Shown one piece after another: positions 1-8,799 of a stretch of 63,198 nt of DNA; position 1 is the first letter of the stretch, and each line of letters starts with the position of its first letter. Both the position numbers and the translations under genes were made by a program. The stretch comes from an uncultured Lachnospiraceae bacterium (lineage in GTDB: Bacteria > Bacillota > Clostridia > Lachnospirales > Lachnospiraceae). The DNA lies in NCBI GenBank assembly GCA_910584585.1, contig CAJUBP010000025.1, forward strand, positions 1 through 63,198, in the 5' to 3' direction. Below the pieces are notes generated by a model. It made no database searches and was not told the origin of the DNA. It worked only from the letters and a program-made list of their open reading frames with translations.

Positions 1-55
1 ATCCATACGAGTCACATCGCCCCCTGTTCTGGACTATCTATTTCCCGACAGCCCC
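1..55. mobile_element. End of an insertion sequence (partial)
   Basis: Positions 40-55 (ATTTCCCGACAGCCCC) are the exact reverse complement of 63144-63159 at the other extremity of the window, and the two flanks diverge beyond it. This is what the two opposite ends of one insertion sequence look like. No transposase is visible in the short stretch available, so the family cannot be named. The end lies only 24 bp from the stop codon of the wall hydrolase gene. Confidence 0.55.
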
Positions 56-79
56 CTGTTTAATTTTTCCTGAATTCAA

Positions 80-1654
80 TTAGAAAAATACATGGTTTCC
101 AATCACGATTCCAGATGCTCCAGACGCCGCATTCCGAAAACTTGTAGCGCCGCCTACGTTGCTGGCTCCCGCAATTGCCTCCTGTGCCGCCTGGATACAG
201 CTTCCGGATACGCCGTTGGCAAGTGCGCTGGCAAGCGCCCCGCTGGATGCCGGCGTAAACTGGCCGCCCTGGTAGATAACGCCGGAAATGCTTCCTGCAT
301 AACCTGCACGGAGACGGTTCATAACAACTGCTCCAACTGCCAGTTTTCCTTCATAAGGCTCGCTTCCTGCCTCACACTGAATCAGCGCTCCCAACAGAGT
401 AACATCATCATAAGACGCTGACACTGCTCCTCTCTGGGATGTTCCACCGGAAGACTGCTGTGCCTTTCTTGCTTTCTCTGCTTCTGCTGCAGCAATTGCC
501 GCACGTTCTTCTTCGATGGAAATTGCTTTTCCAAGTTTTAATTCTACTTCAACGAACTCTTCGCTGACATAGCCGGTTCCCTCTTCTAATTTGACCGGAA
601 CCCAGCCTTCTGCAGCTTCTGCTTCGGTATCTACTTTAATCTTGCCGCCTTCTTCTAATACATCTAAAATCTCTGTATCTTCTGAAGCGGATGTGGTTTC
701 CCTGACTCTGACGCCGCCTGTCACTGCGGTTGCATAGGTGGTTCCCACCTGGTTTGCCAGGCTTTCTGCCTCAAGGCCGGTGACGCAGAACTCATTTTTT
801 ACATATCCTTCCACGCTTCCGGAGCTGATTTTGGTCCACTCTTCTCCCTTTTCCAGAATGTCTGCAGAGGCTCCCTTATGGAGTTTTCCTGCAAGCTCTG
901 CCTCGTCGGAGGGTTCTGTACGAATGTTCAGATAATCCTCTACATTCGGCAGTAATTTAGATGCCCAGGGAGAAACCTCTTCGTTGCCTACTGCTACCAG
1001 AGTGTTGGTTACCTCAGTCTTTGGCTCCTCCGGTTCTTCCTTATCTTCTGTATTTTCCAAAACAGCAGCTTCCTCTGCTGTTTCCGGTTCTTCCGCTTTT
1101 GCTTCTGTTTCCAGAGCGCCCGCCTTTGCAGCCTCTTCTGGCTCTGCTGTCTCTGCTTCAGCCTTCGGTTCTTTATCTTCGGTTTCTTTCGATTCCTCTG
1201 TTTCAGCCTCTTGCGGTTTCTCTGCTTCGGTTTCTTTTGGTTCCTCTGCTGCCTTCGGTTCCTCTGTCTCAGCCTCTTGCGGCTTATCTGTCGCCTTCGG
1301 TTCCTCTGTCTCAGCCTCTTGCGGCTTATCTGTTGTCTTTGAGTTCTCCGCTTCAGCCTCTTTTGCTCCCTCTGCTGCAGCAACTTTTTCCTGATTGGAA
1401 ACTTCCTGTATTTCTTCTGCTTTTTGTTCAGGCTCATTTTCTGTGATGGCTGCTGTCACAACATTTTTCACAATTCTTTCCTTTGTTGCCGCCGCAAATT
1501 CCTCACCTACTCCTGCCGGTTCTGCTGACAATTCTACCTCCTGGCTGTCTGGAGCCTGAGTTGCTGCAGGATTACCGCACACAGACGACACTGTCATCAC
1601 CAGCGTAAAAGCTGCAACGATTCCGCTTTCCATAACCTTCTTATCGAATTTCAT
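80..1654 (-). CDS. Secreted SH3-domain cell-wall hydrolase, SleB/CwlJ-like
   Basis: A 524-residue exported protein. A signal peptide (about residues 1-27) is followed by a very acidic, low-complexity stretch (about 35-230) with tandem EAETEEPK-type repeats that would act as a stalk. Two bacterial SH3-like domains follow (about 240-295 and 305-375), the first starting near LNIRTEPSDEAELAGKL. A C-terminal Hydrolase_2 (SleB/CwlJ) domain (about 415-524) contains LLGALIQCEAGSEPYEGK and VVMNRL and ends NHVFF. That family cleaves peptidoglycan in spore cortex or cell wall. The SH3 and stalk architecture suggests a vegetative wall hydrolase rather than a cortex-lytic enzyme. A consensus promoter and WalR-like repeats lie upstream. 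The substrate bond is not deducible here. Confidence 0.85.
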   Translation of the reverse strand: MKFDKKVMESGIVAAFTLVMTVSSVCGNPAATQAPDSQEVELSAEPAGVGEEFAAATKERIVKNVVTAAITENEPEQKAEEIQEVSNQEKVAAAEGAKEAEAENSKTTDKPQEAETEEPKATDKPQEAETEEPKAAEEPKETEAEKPQEAETEESKETEDKEPKAEAETAEPEEAAKAGALETEAKAEEPETAEEAAVLENTEDKEEPEEPKTEVTNTLVAVGNEEVSPWASKLLPNVEDYLNIRTEPSDEAELAGKLHKGASADILEKGEEWTKISSGSVEGYVKNEFCVTGLEAESLANQVGTTYATAVTGGVRVRETTSASEDTEILDVLEEGGKIKVDTEAEAAEGWVPVKLEEGTGYVSEEFVEVELKLGKAISIEEERAAIAAAEAEKARKAQQSSGGTSQRGAVSASYDDVTLLGALIQCEAGSEPYEGKLAVGAVVMNRLRAGYAGSISGVIYQGGQFTPASSGALASALANGVSGSCIQAAQEAIAGASNVGGATSFRNAASGASGIVIGNHVFF

Positions 1655-1727
1655 ATTAACCTCCTGAATTTTGCTAAAATAACATTTACAACTTTTTAAA
1701 AATTTGTATGTTATTTTATTCGAATTT

Positions 1728-1753
1728 GTTACAAATGTTACGAACTTGTTACA
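1728..1753 (-). promoter_or_regulatory. Three GTAAC repeats, WalR-like box
   Basis: Read on the minus strand, the leader has TGTAAC, five bases, CGTAAC, then three bases and TGTAAC (1748-1753, 1737-1742 and 1728-1733). The first pair resembles the WalR consensus TGTWAH-N5-TGTWAH with one mismatch. It lies at and just downstream of the -10 box of a wall-hydrolase gene, the kind of gene the WalRK system controls in Firmicutes. Assignment is by resemblance only. Confidence 0.35.
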
Positions 1754-1781
1754 CTATAGCAAAGAATTTGTAAATTGTCAA
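1753..1781 (-). promoter_or_regulatory. Sigma-A promoter of the wall hydrolase
   Basis: On the minus strand TTGACA (1781-1776), a 17-bp spacer and TATAGT (1758-1753). It is a near-perfect vegetative promoter about 95 bp upstream of the hydrolase start codon. Confidence 0.75.
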
Positions 1782-1840
1782 GCTGTATGCAGCCATTTTA
1801 TTTTCTGTAAAAGAAATAAACCTCCCAAACACGCTCTGGC

Positions 1841-1898
1841 AAAACAAAAATACAGGATATGGATTCCTCTGAAATCAGATTTCTCCATATCCTGTATT
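1841..1898 (-). terminator. Rho-independent terminator of pgi
   Basis: A perfect 15-bp inverted repeat (AATACAGGATATGGA at 1849-1863 and its complement at 1884-1898), followed on the minus strand by TTTTTGTTTTG. It lies 14 bp beyond the pgi stop codon. Confidence 0.85.
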
Positions 1899-1911
1899 CT
1901 GCTGCTTCTTC

Positions 1912-3258
1912 TTACAGTCTCTTTAACAGTTCTTCTCGTTCTGCCTCATATCCAGGCTTGCCCAGAAGCGCGAACATATTGCGCTTGTAGCTCTCAACGC
2001 CAGGCTGATTGAATGGATTGACGCCCAGCAGATATCCGCTTAAGCCGCAGGCAAATTCATAGAAATAGAACAATTCACCCAGATAATATTCATTCTGCTC
2101 CGGAATATTTACCACCAGATTCGGGACATTTCCATCTGTGTGAGCCAGAATGGTTCCGTTCATAGCGCTCTTATTTACAAAATCCATATCTTTGCCGGCA
2201 AGATAATTCAATCCGTCCAAATCTACCGGTTCCTGATTGATCTTGATCGTGCTGCGGGATTTCTCCACATTCATCACTGTTTCAAACATAATTCTGGAAC
2301 CGTCCTGAATAAACTGTCCCATAGAATGCAGATCTGTAGTCAAATCCACAGATGCCGGGAAAATACCTTTCTGGTCTTTTCCTTCGCTTTCTCCGTAAAG
2401 CTGTTTCCACCACTCAGATACATAGTGCAGAGACGGCTCATAATTGGCCAGAACCTCCACAGCTTTGCCTTTTCTCAGTAAAATATTGCGGACTGCAGCG
2501 TACTGCATTGCGTCATTTTCCGCAAAAGGCTGATTCATTGCCCTCTCACGTCCTGCTGCCGCGCCTTCCATCAGCTTGTCCAAATCCGCTCCGCTTACTG
2601 CGATAGGCAGCAGACCAACTGCCGTCAATACAGAGAAACGTCCGCCTACATCATCCGGCACTACGAAGCTCTCATAGCCTTCTTCCGCTGCAAGCCCTTT
2701 CAATGCCCCTCTGGCCTTATCTGTGGTTGCGTAAATTCTCTTTGCCGCGCCTTCTTTGCCGTATTTCTTCTCCAGCATTTCCTTAAACACGCGGAAAGCA
2801 ATCGCCGGTTCTGTGGTAGTTCCGGATTTGGAAATAACATTCACAGAAAAATCACGATCTCCGATTACTTCAATCAATCCTGCAAGATAGGAACTGCTGA
2901 TGCTGTTTCCTGCATAGTAAATCTCCGGCGTCTTGCGGATCTCCTTTGACACATTATTGTAAAATCCGTGCCTCAGAAACTCAATGGCTGCCCTGGCTCC
3001 CAGATAAGATCCGCCGATTCCAATCACCACCAGCACTTCTGAGTCTCCCTGGATCTTCTCAGCTGCCTTCTTAATTCTGGCAAATTCCTCTTTATCATAT
3101 TCCACCGGCAGGTCGAGCCATCCTAAAAAGTCATTTCCGGCTCCGCTTTTCGAAACCAGCACTTTTCTGGCGTCCTCCACCAGTTTCTCCATATAGCCAA
3201 CTTCTTCCTGACTGATAAATCCAACAGCTTTTCCATAATCAAACGATACTTTTTCCAT
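1912..3258 (-). CDS. pgi: Glucose-6-phosphate isomerase
   Basis: Cytoplasmic enzyme interconverting glucose 6-phosphate and fructose 6-phosphate in glycolysis and gluconeogenesis. The sequence has the sugar-phosphate loop GIGGSYLGARAA, SKSGTTTEPAIAF, the family signature DDVGGRFSVLTAVGLLPIAV, and DLHSMGQFIQDG. At 448 residues it has the usual length of the Firmicutes form. The ATG at 3258 was chosen because AAAGGAG sits eight bases upstream; an in-frame GTG at 3267 directly abuts that site. The gene is monocistronic between its own promoter (3328-3356) and a strong terminator. Confidence 0.96.
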   Translation of the reverse strand: MEKVSFDYGKAVGFISQEEVGYMEKLVEDARKVLVSKSGAGNDFLGWLDLPVEYDKEEFARIKKAAEKIQGDSEVLVVIGIGGSYLGARAAIEFLRHGFYNNVSKEIRKTPEIYYAGNSISSSYLAGLIEVIGDRDFSVNVISKSGTTTEPAIAFRVFKEMLEKKYGKEGAAKRIYATTDKARGALKGLAAEEGYESFVVPDDVGGRFSVLTAVGLLPIAVSGADLDKLMEGAAAGRERAMNQPFAENDAMQYAAVRNILLRKGKAVEVLANYEPSLHYVSEWWKQLYGESEGKDQKGIFPASVDLTTDLHSMGQFIQDGSRIMFETVMNVEKSRSTIKINQEPVDLDGLNYLAGKDMDFVNKSAMNGTILAHTDGNVPNLVVNIPEQNEYYLGELFYFYEFACGLSGYLLGVNPFNQPGVESYKRNMFALLGKPGYEAEREELLKRL

Positions 3259-3327
3259 GATTTCCACTCCTTTGTCTTTCTATGCTTCCTATAAGAATCC
3301 CCCATGGGCATTCTCCGCTTATGGAAT

Positions 3328-3356
3328 ATTGTAACAAATCTGTCCGGCTTCGTCAA
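3328..3356 (-). promoter_or_regulatory. Sigma-A promoter of pgi
   Basis: Minus strand TTGACG (3356-3351), 17-bp spacer, TACAAT (3333-3328), about 70 bp upstream of the pgi start. Confidence 0.65.
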
Positions 3357-3370
3357 ACAGAAAAGCCCTT

Positions 3371-3730
3371 TCAGGAGAAGTATTCCTGCAAAACAGCATT
3401 AAACAGTTTCTCATCCTCTGCTTTTTTCTTCTCCTGCTCTGCTGTCAATTCCCGTTTCTCCCTGTTATCTTCCCGCGTCTCTTCACTCTTATGTATCTGC
3501 ACCGGCCCCTGCACTGCCTCTGGTTCTGTCTCTTCCTCTTCTTCGTCACTTAATATCACATCAAAATATGCCTGGACATTTCCGATAATATCTCCAAGAC
3601 TTCTGTTCAGTCTTTTTATCTGCCGCAAGATCCTTGCCAGAAGCAGCAGAATCAGCAATCCCATAAGAACAAACGCCGCTTCTTTTAAAAGCCCCTGATA
3701 CCTCTGGCAAAAACGTATCAATTCTTCCAT
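3371..3730 (-). CDS. Small membrane protein, unknown function
   Basis: A 119-residue protein with one N-terminal transmembrane helix (about 16-35, FVLMGLLILLLLARIL), then a basic segment and a long, highly charged Glu/Lys-rich tail predicted to be cytosolic and helical. A clear ribosome site (GGAGGG) is nine bases before the ATG. It is divergent from murG and sits upstream of pgi in the same direction. No family was recognised. Confidence 0.6.
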   Translation of the reverse strand: MEELIRFCQRYQGLLKEAAFVLMGLLILLLLARILRQIKRLNRSLGDIIGNVQAYFDVILSDEEEEETEPEAVQGPVQIHKSEETREDNREKRELTAEQEKKKAEDEKLFNAVLQEYFS

Positions 3731-3967
3731 AGAGCATGTCCCTCCTTTCGGTAATACACAGGCGCATCCTCCCAGCTATAAAGTCTGCCGGATACAAAAT
3801 TCGCCTGATATATTCATTATAAATATTCTTATTCCATCTGTGAAGTATTCCAAAGGCTTTTTTCATCGCATATTCTCCCGGTTTTCGACACTTTGCTTCT
3901 CTTGATCTTTTTTCAGGAACAGTATAAGATGAGAACAGAGAAATTCAAGAACACTCAGGAGGTCATC

Positions 3968-5041
3968 ATGAAAAGAATTGTGTTAACCGGCGGCGGCACT
4001 GCCGGCCATGTCACCCCGAATATTGCGCTGCTTCCCAGACTGAAGGAACTTGATTACGACATCCATTACATCGGTTCCTATGACGGAATTGAGAAAAAAT
4101 TGATTGAACAATACGGCATTCCCTATTATGGAATTTCCTCCGGCAAACTGCGCCGGTATTTCGACTGGAAAAACTTTTCCGATCCCTTCAAGGTAATCAA
4201 AGGCTATGGGCAGGCCCGTTCCCTGTTAAAAAAATTAAAACCGGATGTTGTATTTTCCAAGGGAGGCTTTGTCTCGGTCCCGGTCATTCTTGCTGCAAAA
4301 CATCGGAAGATTCCTGCAATTATTCATGAATCCGACATCACTCCCGGCCTTGCCAATAAACTTGCCATCCCAAACGCCTGCAAAGTCTGCTGCAACTTCC
4401 CGGAAACCCTGAAATACCTTCCGGCCGACAAAGCAGTTCTCACAGGCTCTCCCATCCGTAAGGAATTACTGTCAGGAAATCGTTTAAAAGGGCTTACATA
4501 TTGCGGATTCCAGGCAGAGAAACCGGTAATCATGGTAATCGGCGGAAGCACCGGCTCTCAGTTTATCAATGAAATTGTCCGAAGACTCCTTCCTGATTTA
4601 TTAAAAGATTTTCAGGTTCTTCACCTCTGCGGAAAGGGAAAACTGGATCCTTCTTTGGAACATACAAAAGGATATGCCCAATTCGAATACGCAAATAAAG
4701 AGTTAAGTGATATGTTTGCCCTTGCAGATCTGGTGATTTCCAGAGCAGGGGCTAATGCCATCTGCGAACTTTTAGCGCTGCGCAAGCCCAACATCTTAAT
4801 CCCTCTTTCTGCCAATGCCAGCCGGGGGGATCAGATATTAAACGCCCGTTCCTTTGAGCGTCAGGGTTACAGCGTGGTAATTGAAGAAGAACAATTAAAC
4901 AGTGTGATTCTTATGGACGCCATACGGAAATTATTCCAAAACAGGAATCAATACATCAGCGCCATGGCAAAAAGCGAACAGCTAAATTCTGTGGAGACAG
5001 TGGTACAGCTTCTGGAACAGGCTGCCACTCAGAAGAAATAG
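3968..5041 (+). CDS. murG: UDP-GlcNAc:lipid I N-acetylglucosaminyltransferase MurG
   Basis: Peripheral membrane GT28 enzyme that adds GlcNAc to lipid I to make lipid II, the last cytoplasmic step of peptidoglycan precursor synthesis. Visible motifs are the N-terminal glycine loop GGGTAGHVTPN, the second-domain GGSTGSQFIN, and the UDP-GlcNAc region SRAGANAICELLALRKPNIL. The start at 3968 (357 residues) follows CAGGAGG and puts the glycine loop at the normal place; an in-frame ATG 75 bp upstream has no ribosome site. The gene stands alone rather than in a division-wall cluster, as is common for the second murG-like gene of Clostridia. Confidence 0.93.
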   Translation: MKRIVLTGGGTAGHVTPNIALLPRLKELDYDIHYIGSYDGIEKKLIEQYGIPYYGISSGKLRRYFDWKNFSDPFKVIKGYGQARSLLKKLKPDVVFSKGGFVSVPVILAAKHRKIPAIIHESDITPGLANKLAIPNACKVCCNFPETLKYLPADKAVLTGSPIRKELLSGNRLKGLTYCGFQAEKPVIMVIGGSTGSQFINEIVRRLLPDLLKDFQVLHLCGKGKLDPSLEHTKGYAQFEYANKELSDMFALADLVISRAGANAICELLALRKPNILIPLSANASRGDQILNARSFERQGYSVVIEEEQLNSVILMDAIRKLFQNRNQYISAMAKSEQLNSVETVVQLLEQAATQKK

Positions 5042-5088
5042 TATTTCAGGTGCACTTTGCGGCAAACCGGCAAGGTGCACCTGAAATA
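5042..5088. repeat. 14-bp perfect inverted repeat after murG
   Basis: TATTTCAGGTGCAC (5042-5055) pairs with 5075-5088 over a 19-base loop that itself contains TTTGC-G-GCAAA. It begins one base after the murG stop. No T-tract follows on either strand, so it is better called a 3'-end stem (RNA stability or inefficient termination) than a standard terminator. Confidence 0.6.
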
Positions 5089-5170
5089 TACATATACATA
5101 TTCATATTCATAAACACACTTACCTTGCCAAATGATCTGCTTTTGATCTTAAAAATATTGGAATCTGTTG

Positions 5171-5263
5171 GCAAATCATTTGGCTCCCGGGTATATAAAC
5201 ACCCAGACAATGCAGATTACTGCAGGCCAACACAAGCGAAATCATTTGGCCCGGGTATATAAA
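5171..5263. repeat. Direct repeat pair between murG and the HIT gene
   Basis: AAATCATTTGGC followed by CCGGGTATATAAA occurs at 5173-5199 (two extra bases in the middle) and 5239-5263. A related AAATGATC lies near 5130. The 245-bp gap between murG and the HIT gene otherwise holds only the stem at 5042-5088. Confidence 0.6.
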
Positions 5264-5287
5264 TATTCGGGAAATACCAGTGGAAAA

Positions 5288-5704
5288 CTACTGCTGCAGC
5301 TTCTCACAAATATCTTCCAATTCTTCCTGGGATAATTCCAGGTGGTTCCAGCAAAGCTTGTCCTGGTTGCCGTCTTCCTGATATCTGGGAATCAGATGCA
5401 TGTGGAAGTGAAACACCGTCTGCCCTGCCACTTCTCCATTATTCTGCACGATATTAAAGCCATCGCATTTTAATGCCGCCGTCATATGCGCGGCAAGTTT
5501 TTTGGCCAGAATCATTGCATGGCCTGCCATATCCTCCGGCAGTTCATAAATATCCGCGTAATGTTCTTTCGGAATAATCAGGGCATGCCCTTTCGATGCC
5601 GGACTGATATCCAGAATGACTCTAAATTCATTGTCTTCATAAATTGTTTTGGAAGGAATCTCCCCAGACGCAATTTTACAAAAAATACAGTTTTCTTCTT
5701 TCAT
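5288..5704 (-). CDS. HIT family nucleotide hydrolase (HinT-like)
   Basis: A 138-residue histidine-triad protein. The N-terminal CIFCKIASGEIPSK, central GHALIIPKEHY and C-terminal HFHMHLIPRY are the classical HinT elements, with the His-phi-His-phi-His triad intact. HinT proteins hydrolyse purine nucleoside phosphoramidates and aminoacyl adenylates in the cytosol. The gene is monocistronic with an AGGAGG site in front of the ATG. The physiological substrate in bacteria is generally unknown. Confidence 0.93.
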   Translation of the reverse strand: MKEENCIFCKIASGEIPSKTIYEDNEFRVILDISPASKGHALIIPKEHYADIYELPEDMAGHAMILAKKLAAHMTAALKCDGFNIVQNNGEVAGQTVFHFHMHLIPRYQEDGNQDKLCWNHLELSQEELEDICEKLQQ

Positions 5705-5774
5705 TTCCTACCTCCTGTTTGCACATAAACACAATATGAAACCCATCTGCGCATACCGCAGTCTTTCTTATGGA

Positions 5775-5938
5775 CATTACATGCCGTAAGCCTTATTCAC
5801 CCGAAAATAAAAACCTGATCCAGCATTTTCAATGTTTTAAAATTGCCCTTAGCCGTCATTACATGCCGTAAGCCTTATTCACCCGAAAATAAAAACCTGA
5901 TCCAACATTTTCAATGTTTTAAAATTACCCTTAGCCGT
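5775..5938. repeat. 82-bp tandem duplication at a gene end
   Basis: Bases 5775-5856 and 5857-5938 are two head-to-tail copies of an 82-bp unit that differ at two positions. The second copy contains the stop codon and last codons of the flavodoxin-SCP2 gene; the first is a silent copy of that 3' end downstream of the stop. It looks like recent replication slippage. Confidence 0.95.
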
Positions 5939-6871
5939 CATTTCTCCAGTCATAAAAGCCCTCTGAAAACTCATCCTGCCCTGAATGATGTTGTCCATTA
6001 CGGTTGTTGTCATCTTGGCGTAGACATCAATCTTCTCTCCCTGTCCGTAATGAACCCGCAGTTCATCATTATGCACTTCAATGGTCAGCGGCTTCTTCTT
6101 CCCGTCAATCATGAACAGATAAGTGGCCGAAAAATCTTCCTGGGCCACAAAATGGGCCTCTAATTCTGTCAGGTATGCCATCTCCGCATCTTCTTCACTC
6201 TGCCCAAGCAAGTCCTTAAACATGCTGCTCAGTTCTTCAATATCCTCTTTTTGCTTCTTCACATAAACATCGTCAGACACATACTTAGACAGCTGTTCGC
6301 TCTCCTGAGGCGTCAGCTCCAATTGCTGCGGACGCAGTACAGACTGTTTCACTGCCTGATTGCTGTTGGGAAGACTCTTTAATTTCTGTGATATGGTACG
6401 GTAGAGATTCTCTGCCTTCTTCTCAATCAGCACCGTATAATCCCGGTTCATCTCAAAAGCGATTAAATCTTCCACATAACCGCACAAACCGGCGCAGGGA
6501 AGGCCGCCTAAGATCTCCCAGGCGCTTGCAAGAGCAATCTCTCCCTCCCGTTCTCCATAAGTGGTAGACATTACAATAGGCTGCATATAAGTAGCCGCTA
6601 TCTTCTCCTTATCCCCATACAGCCAGCAGGAATCCAGAAACTGCTGCATATAACCGCCGATCCCCAGCCATTCTACCGTTGTCGCCAGTATAATGCCATC
6701 CGCGTCCTTGATGGTCTGAGGGAGCGTGGAAATACTGTTTTTGTGTTCAAAAATATTATAGCGCTCTACATTTACCCGAAGTTCCACTAACACTTCCTGC
6801 ATTTTATCAATGACATACAAGGTAGGATCGTCCAATAATCCGCGTCCTCCGTAATAAATATTAACTTTCAT
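5879..6871 (-). CDS. Flavodoxin/NAD(P)H-reductase-like protein with SCP2 domain
   Basis: A 330-residue two-domain protein. Residues 1-190 are a flavodoxin/FMN-reductase fold (MKVNIYYGGRG start, DADGIILATTVEWLGIGGYM, STTYGEREGE). Residues 235-330 resemble an SCP2 sterol-carrier lipid-binding domain (FMIDGKKKPLTIEV, IIQGRMSFQRAFMTGEM, KGNF). The ATG at 6871 follows GGAGG; the frame is open 150 bp further upstream without a ribosome site. It is the last gene downstream of the Tad/FHA operon. The fusion suggests an FMN protein acting on or near a hydrophobic ligand, but no substrate can be named. Confidence 0.75.
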   Translation of the reverse strand: MKVNIYYGGRGLLDDPTLYVIDKMQEVLVELRVNVERYNIFEHKNSISTLPQTIKDADGIILATTVEWLGIGGYMQQFLDSCWLYGDKEKIAATYMQPIVMSTTYGEREGEIALASAWEILGGLPCAGLCGYVEDLIAFEMNRDYTVLIEKKAENLYRTISQKLKSLPNSNQAVKQSVLRPQQLELTPQESEQLSKYVSDDVYVKKQKEDIEELSSMFKDLLGQSEEDAEMAYLTELEAHFVAQEDFSATYLFMIDGKKKPLTIEVHNDELRVHYGQGEKIDVYAKMTTTVMDNIIQGRMSFQRAFMTGEMTAKGNFKTLKMLDQVFIFG

Positions 6872-6977
6872 ACCAAAGCCTCCAAATTTATCAATGTCTT
6901 TAGTATATAAATTTTTGAAAGCAAAGTCAACTATTTGCAGATTCAGGTAATTTTGGAAACAACAGCCGTACCCAGAT

Positions 6978-8522
6978 TCAAGTAAACAGATATTCCTCCG
7001 CACCAAACAGAATCCTGTCATTTTTGCTCAGTTTCCTTTTCTGATGATAGGCAATCGGCTCCCCGTTCAGATACGTCCCATTGGTGGAATTTAAATCTTC
7101 CAGATAATACACTCCCTCCTGTCTGCTGATTCTGGCATGAACCCGGCTGATCCCCTCTGCGTCAATCACGCCTGCGGCCTGATACCTGTTCTTACCCAGC
7201 AAAAATTCCTCTCCTTCCACCAGAATGTCTCCGCACCCGCCAGGTCCCTGATAAATCAGTTTCCCCATGAGTTCCTGTCTGCACGGACTCAAGATTTCTG
7301 TGGGATAGGATACTTCTCTTTCTCCGGCTATTTTTTCTGCCGCAAAATTTGATTTTCCGTTATACGGAGGTTTTTCCCCTATTACGGCCTCTTCTTTCCA
7401 TTCCTCCCTCAAAGGCCTTTGCTTTTCCTCAAGGAGTTTTCCTTTCAAAGGTTTTTTCCTTTCCTCAAGGAGTTTCCCATTCAAAGGTTTTTTCTTTTCT
7501 TCATGGAATTTCCCACTCAGAGGTTTTTGTTTTTCTCCAAATATTTTTTCACTCAGAGGTTTTGGTTTTTCTCCAAATATTTTTTCACTCAAAGGCTTTT
7601 GTTTTTCTCCAAATATTTTCTCGCACAAAGGATTCTTCTTTTCCTCAAAAAACTTCTCTTTCATAGGATCCTTTTTTCCTTGAAAGGTTTTCTCTTTCTC
7701 CGGCTTTTGCTTTCCTTCACGGAATTTCCCATTCAATGAATTTCTCTTTGCTTTAAAAAGCTTCTCTTTCTCCGACTTTTGCTTTCCTTCACGGAAATAC
7801 ACGTATTGAAACATGGAACAAACCCAGGGAATCTGCTCCGCTTTCTTGCGGACTTCTTGCAAAATTTTGTTCTGCCAGCTCTCTTCCACCGGTGTCTCTT
7901 CTTTTGTCGTCTGCCCCAGACTGTCTGCCAAAATCGGCTCCGGACAGTTTCCGCTCCGCTCTGAATCTTCTGTTTTCTGTTCTGTTTTTACTGTTATGCT
8001 TCCCAATATTTTCCTGATACTGATATTTTTCATCATAGACATCTGATAGACCTGATATGCCAATTCGGTGGCTGCCTGATCCTGATGATCAATCCTTCTG
8101 AGTATCTGCTCCATGCAATGGCCGAATGCATCCTGCAGGTTCTCATTCCAAAAAGGCACATAGGTGAAGGACAGGCCGCCATCCCTCAGATTTACATAAA
8201 TATATTCTTCTTTCAGGCAAATTCCAGTCTCCCGCAGCAAATAATCCGGCAGCACGCCGCATAGTTCCCTGATAGAACTCAGCAATTTCCAGAGCATGTC
8301 ATATCCCATTTTCTTTCCCGAAAGATAATCTCCTATCTGCTGTTTCCCGCTGATATCGTACAGATAGCTTTTCTCACCGTCAGCCTCTGTCACTTCCATT
8401 TCTAACAGACAGGGCACATGCTCTGCCCTCAACATTTTTAATTCATATTCTTCTGCAATTTCCTCCTGGCCTTTTATGCACATATAACTTTTATGCAGAT
8501 TTCTCCGATAAGTTACCTCCAT
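6978..8522 (-). CDS. DUF6382-FHA protein of the Tad operon
   Basis: A 514-residue cytosolic protein. Residues 1-165 match the DUF6382 type found in Clostridia (YRRNLHKSYMCI, GYDMLWKLLSSI, FWNENLQDAFGHCMEQIL). A lysine-rich central section (about 240-390) has six or more copies of a degenerate unit of the type KPLSEKIFGEKQ. The C-terminal 90 residues are an FHA domain (GISRVHARIS, DLNSTNGTYLNGEPI), which binds phosphothreonine. It is read from the Tad promoter, so it probably links pilus assembly to Ser/Thr phosphorylation. The ATG at 8522 has AAAGGA nine bases upstream; the ATG at 8531 lies too close to that site. Confidence 0.75.
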   Translation of the reverse strand: MEVTYRRNLHKSYMCIKGQEEIAEEYELKMLRAEHVPCLLEMEVTEADGEKSYLYDISGKQQIGDYLSGKKMGYDMLWKLLSSIRELCGVLPDYLLRETGICLKEEYIYVNLRDGGLSFTYVPFWNENLQDAFGHCMEQILRRIDHQDQAATELAYQVYQMSMMKNISIRKILGSITVKTEQKTEDSERSGNCPEPILADSLGQTTKEETPVEESWQNKILQEVRKKAEQIPWVCSMFQYVYFREGKQKSEKEKLFKAKRNSLNGKFREGKQKPEKEKTFQGKKDPMKEKFFEEKKNPLCEKIFGEKQKPLSEKIFGEKPKPLSEKIFGEKQKPLSGKFHEEKKKPLNGKLLEERKKPLKGKLLEEKQRPLREEWKEEAVIGEKPPYNGKSNFAAEKIAGEREVSYPTEILSPCRQELMGKLIYQGPGGCGDILVEGEEFLLGKNRYQAAGVIDAEGISRVHARISRQEGVYYLEDLNSTNGTYLNGEPIAYHQKRKLSKNDRILFGAEEYLFT

Positions 8523-8588
8523 ATTTTCCATTCCTTTCCGGGCAAAAATCAGACGCGAAAAACTCTTTCACATTCACGGCACATACCG

Positions 8589-8798
8589 TCAACCTGTAAT
8601 TTCACCCAACAATTCCACTTTACGGAAGTAATCCGCCGGAGCAAATTCCTCCCACATTTGTTGTTTCTCTGCAGTTTCGGTCATTTCCCGATACAGTTCC
8701 AGCCCCTGATTCAGAACCAGTAAAATGCAGATCAGAATCACCGGCATAACCAATGCCGCCTCCACGGTAAAGCTTCCGCTGACCTTTCTTTCTGTCAT
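8589..8798 (-). CDS. TadE-like pseudopilin, short
   Basis: A 69-residue protein with a type IV prepilin-like signal: MTERKVSGSFTVEAALVMP, where cleavage after Gly would leave Glu at +5 ahead of the hydrophobic helix. Only about 35 residues follow the helix, much shorter than a typical TadE. The start codon is one base after the stop of the prepilin peptidase gene, so the two are translationally coupled. It would be a minor subunit or initiator of the Tad pilus. Confidence 0.7.
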   Translation of the reverse strand: MTERKVSGSFTVEAALVMPVILICILLVLNQGLELYREMTETAEKQQMWEEFAPADYFRKVELLGEITG

Positions 8799-8799
8799 A

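Noticed and set aside
1009..1437. Long basic open frame opposite/offset to the wall hydrolase stalk
   Set aside because: It is a frame-shifted reading of the repetitive Glu/Lys-rich stalk and has Arg/Gln low complexity with no ribosome site.
5042..5088. Standard rho-independent terminator after murG
   Set aside because: The stem is perfect but neither strand has a T-tract after it, so it was listed only as an inverted repeat.
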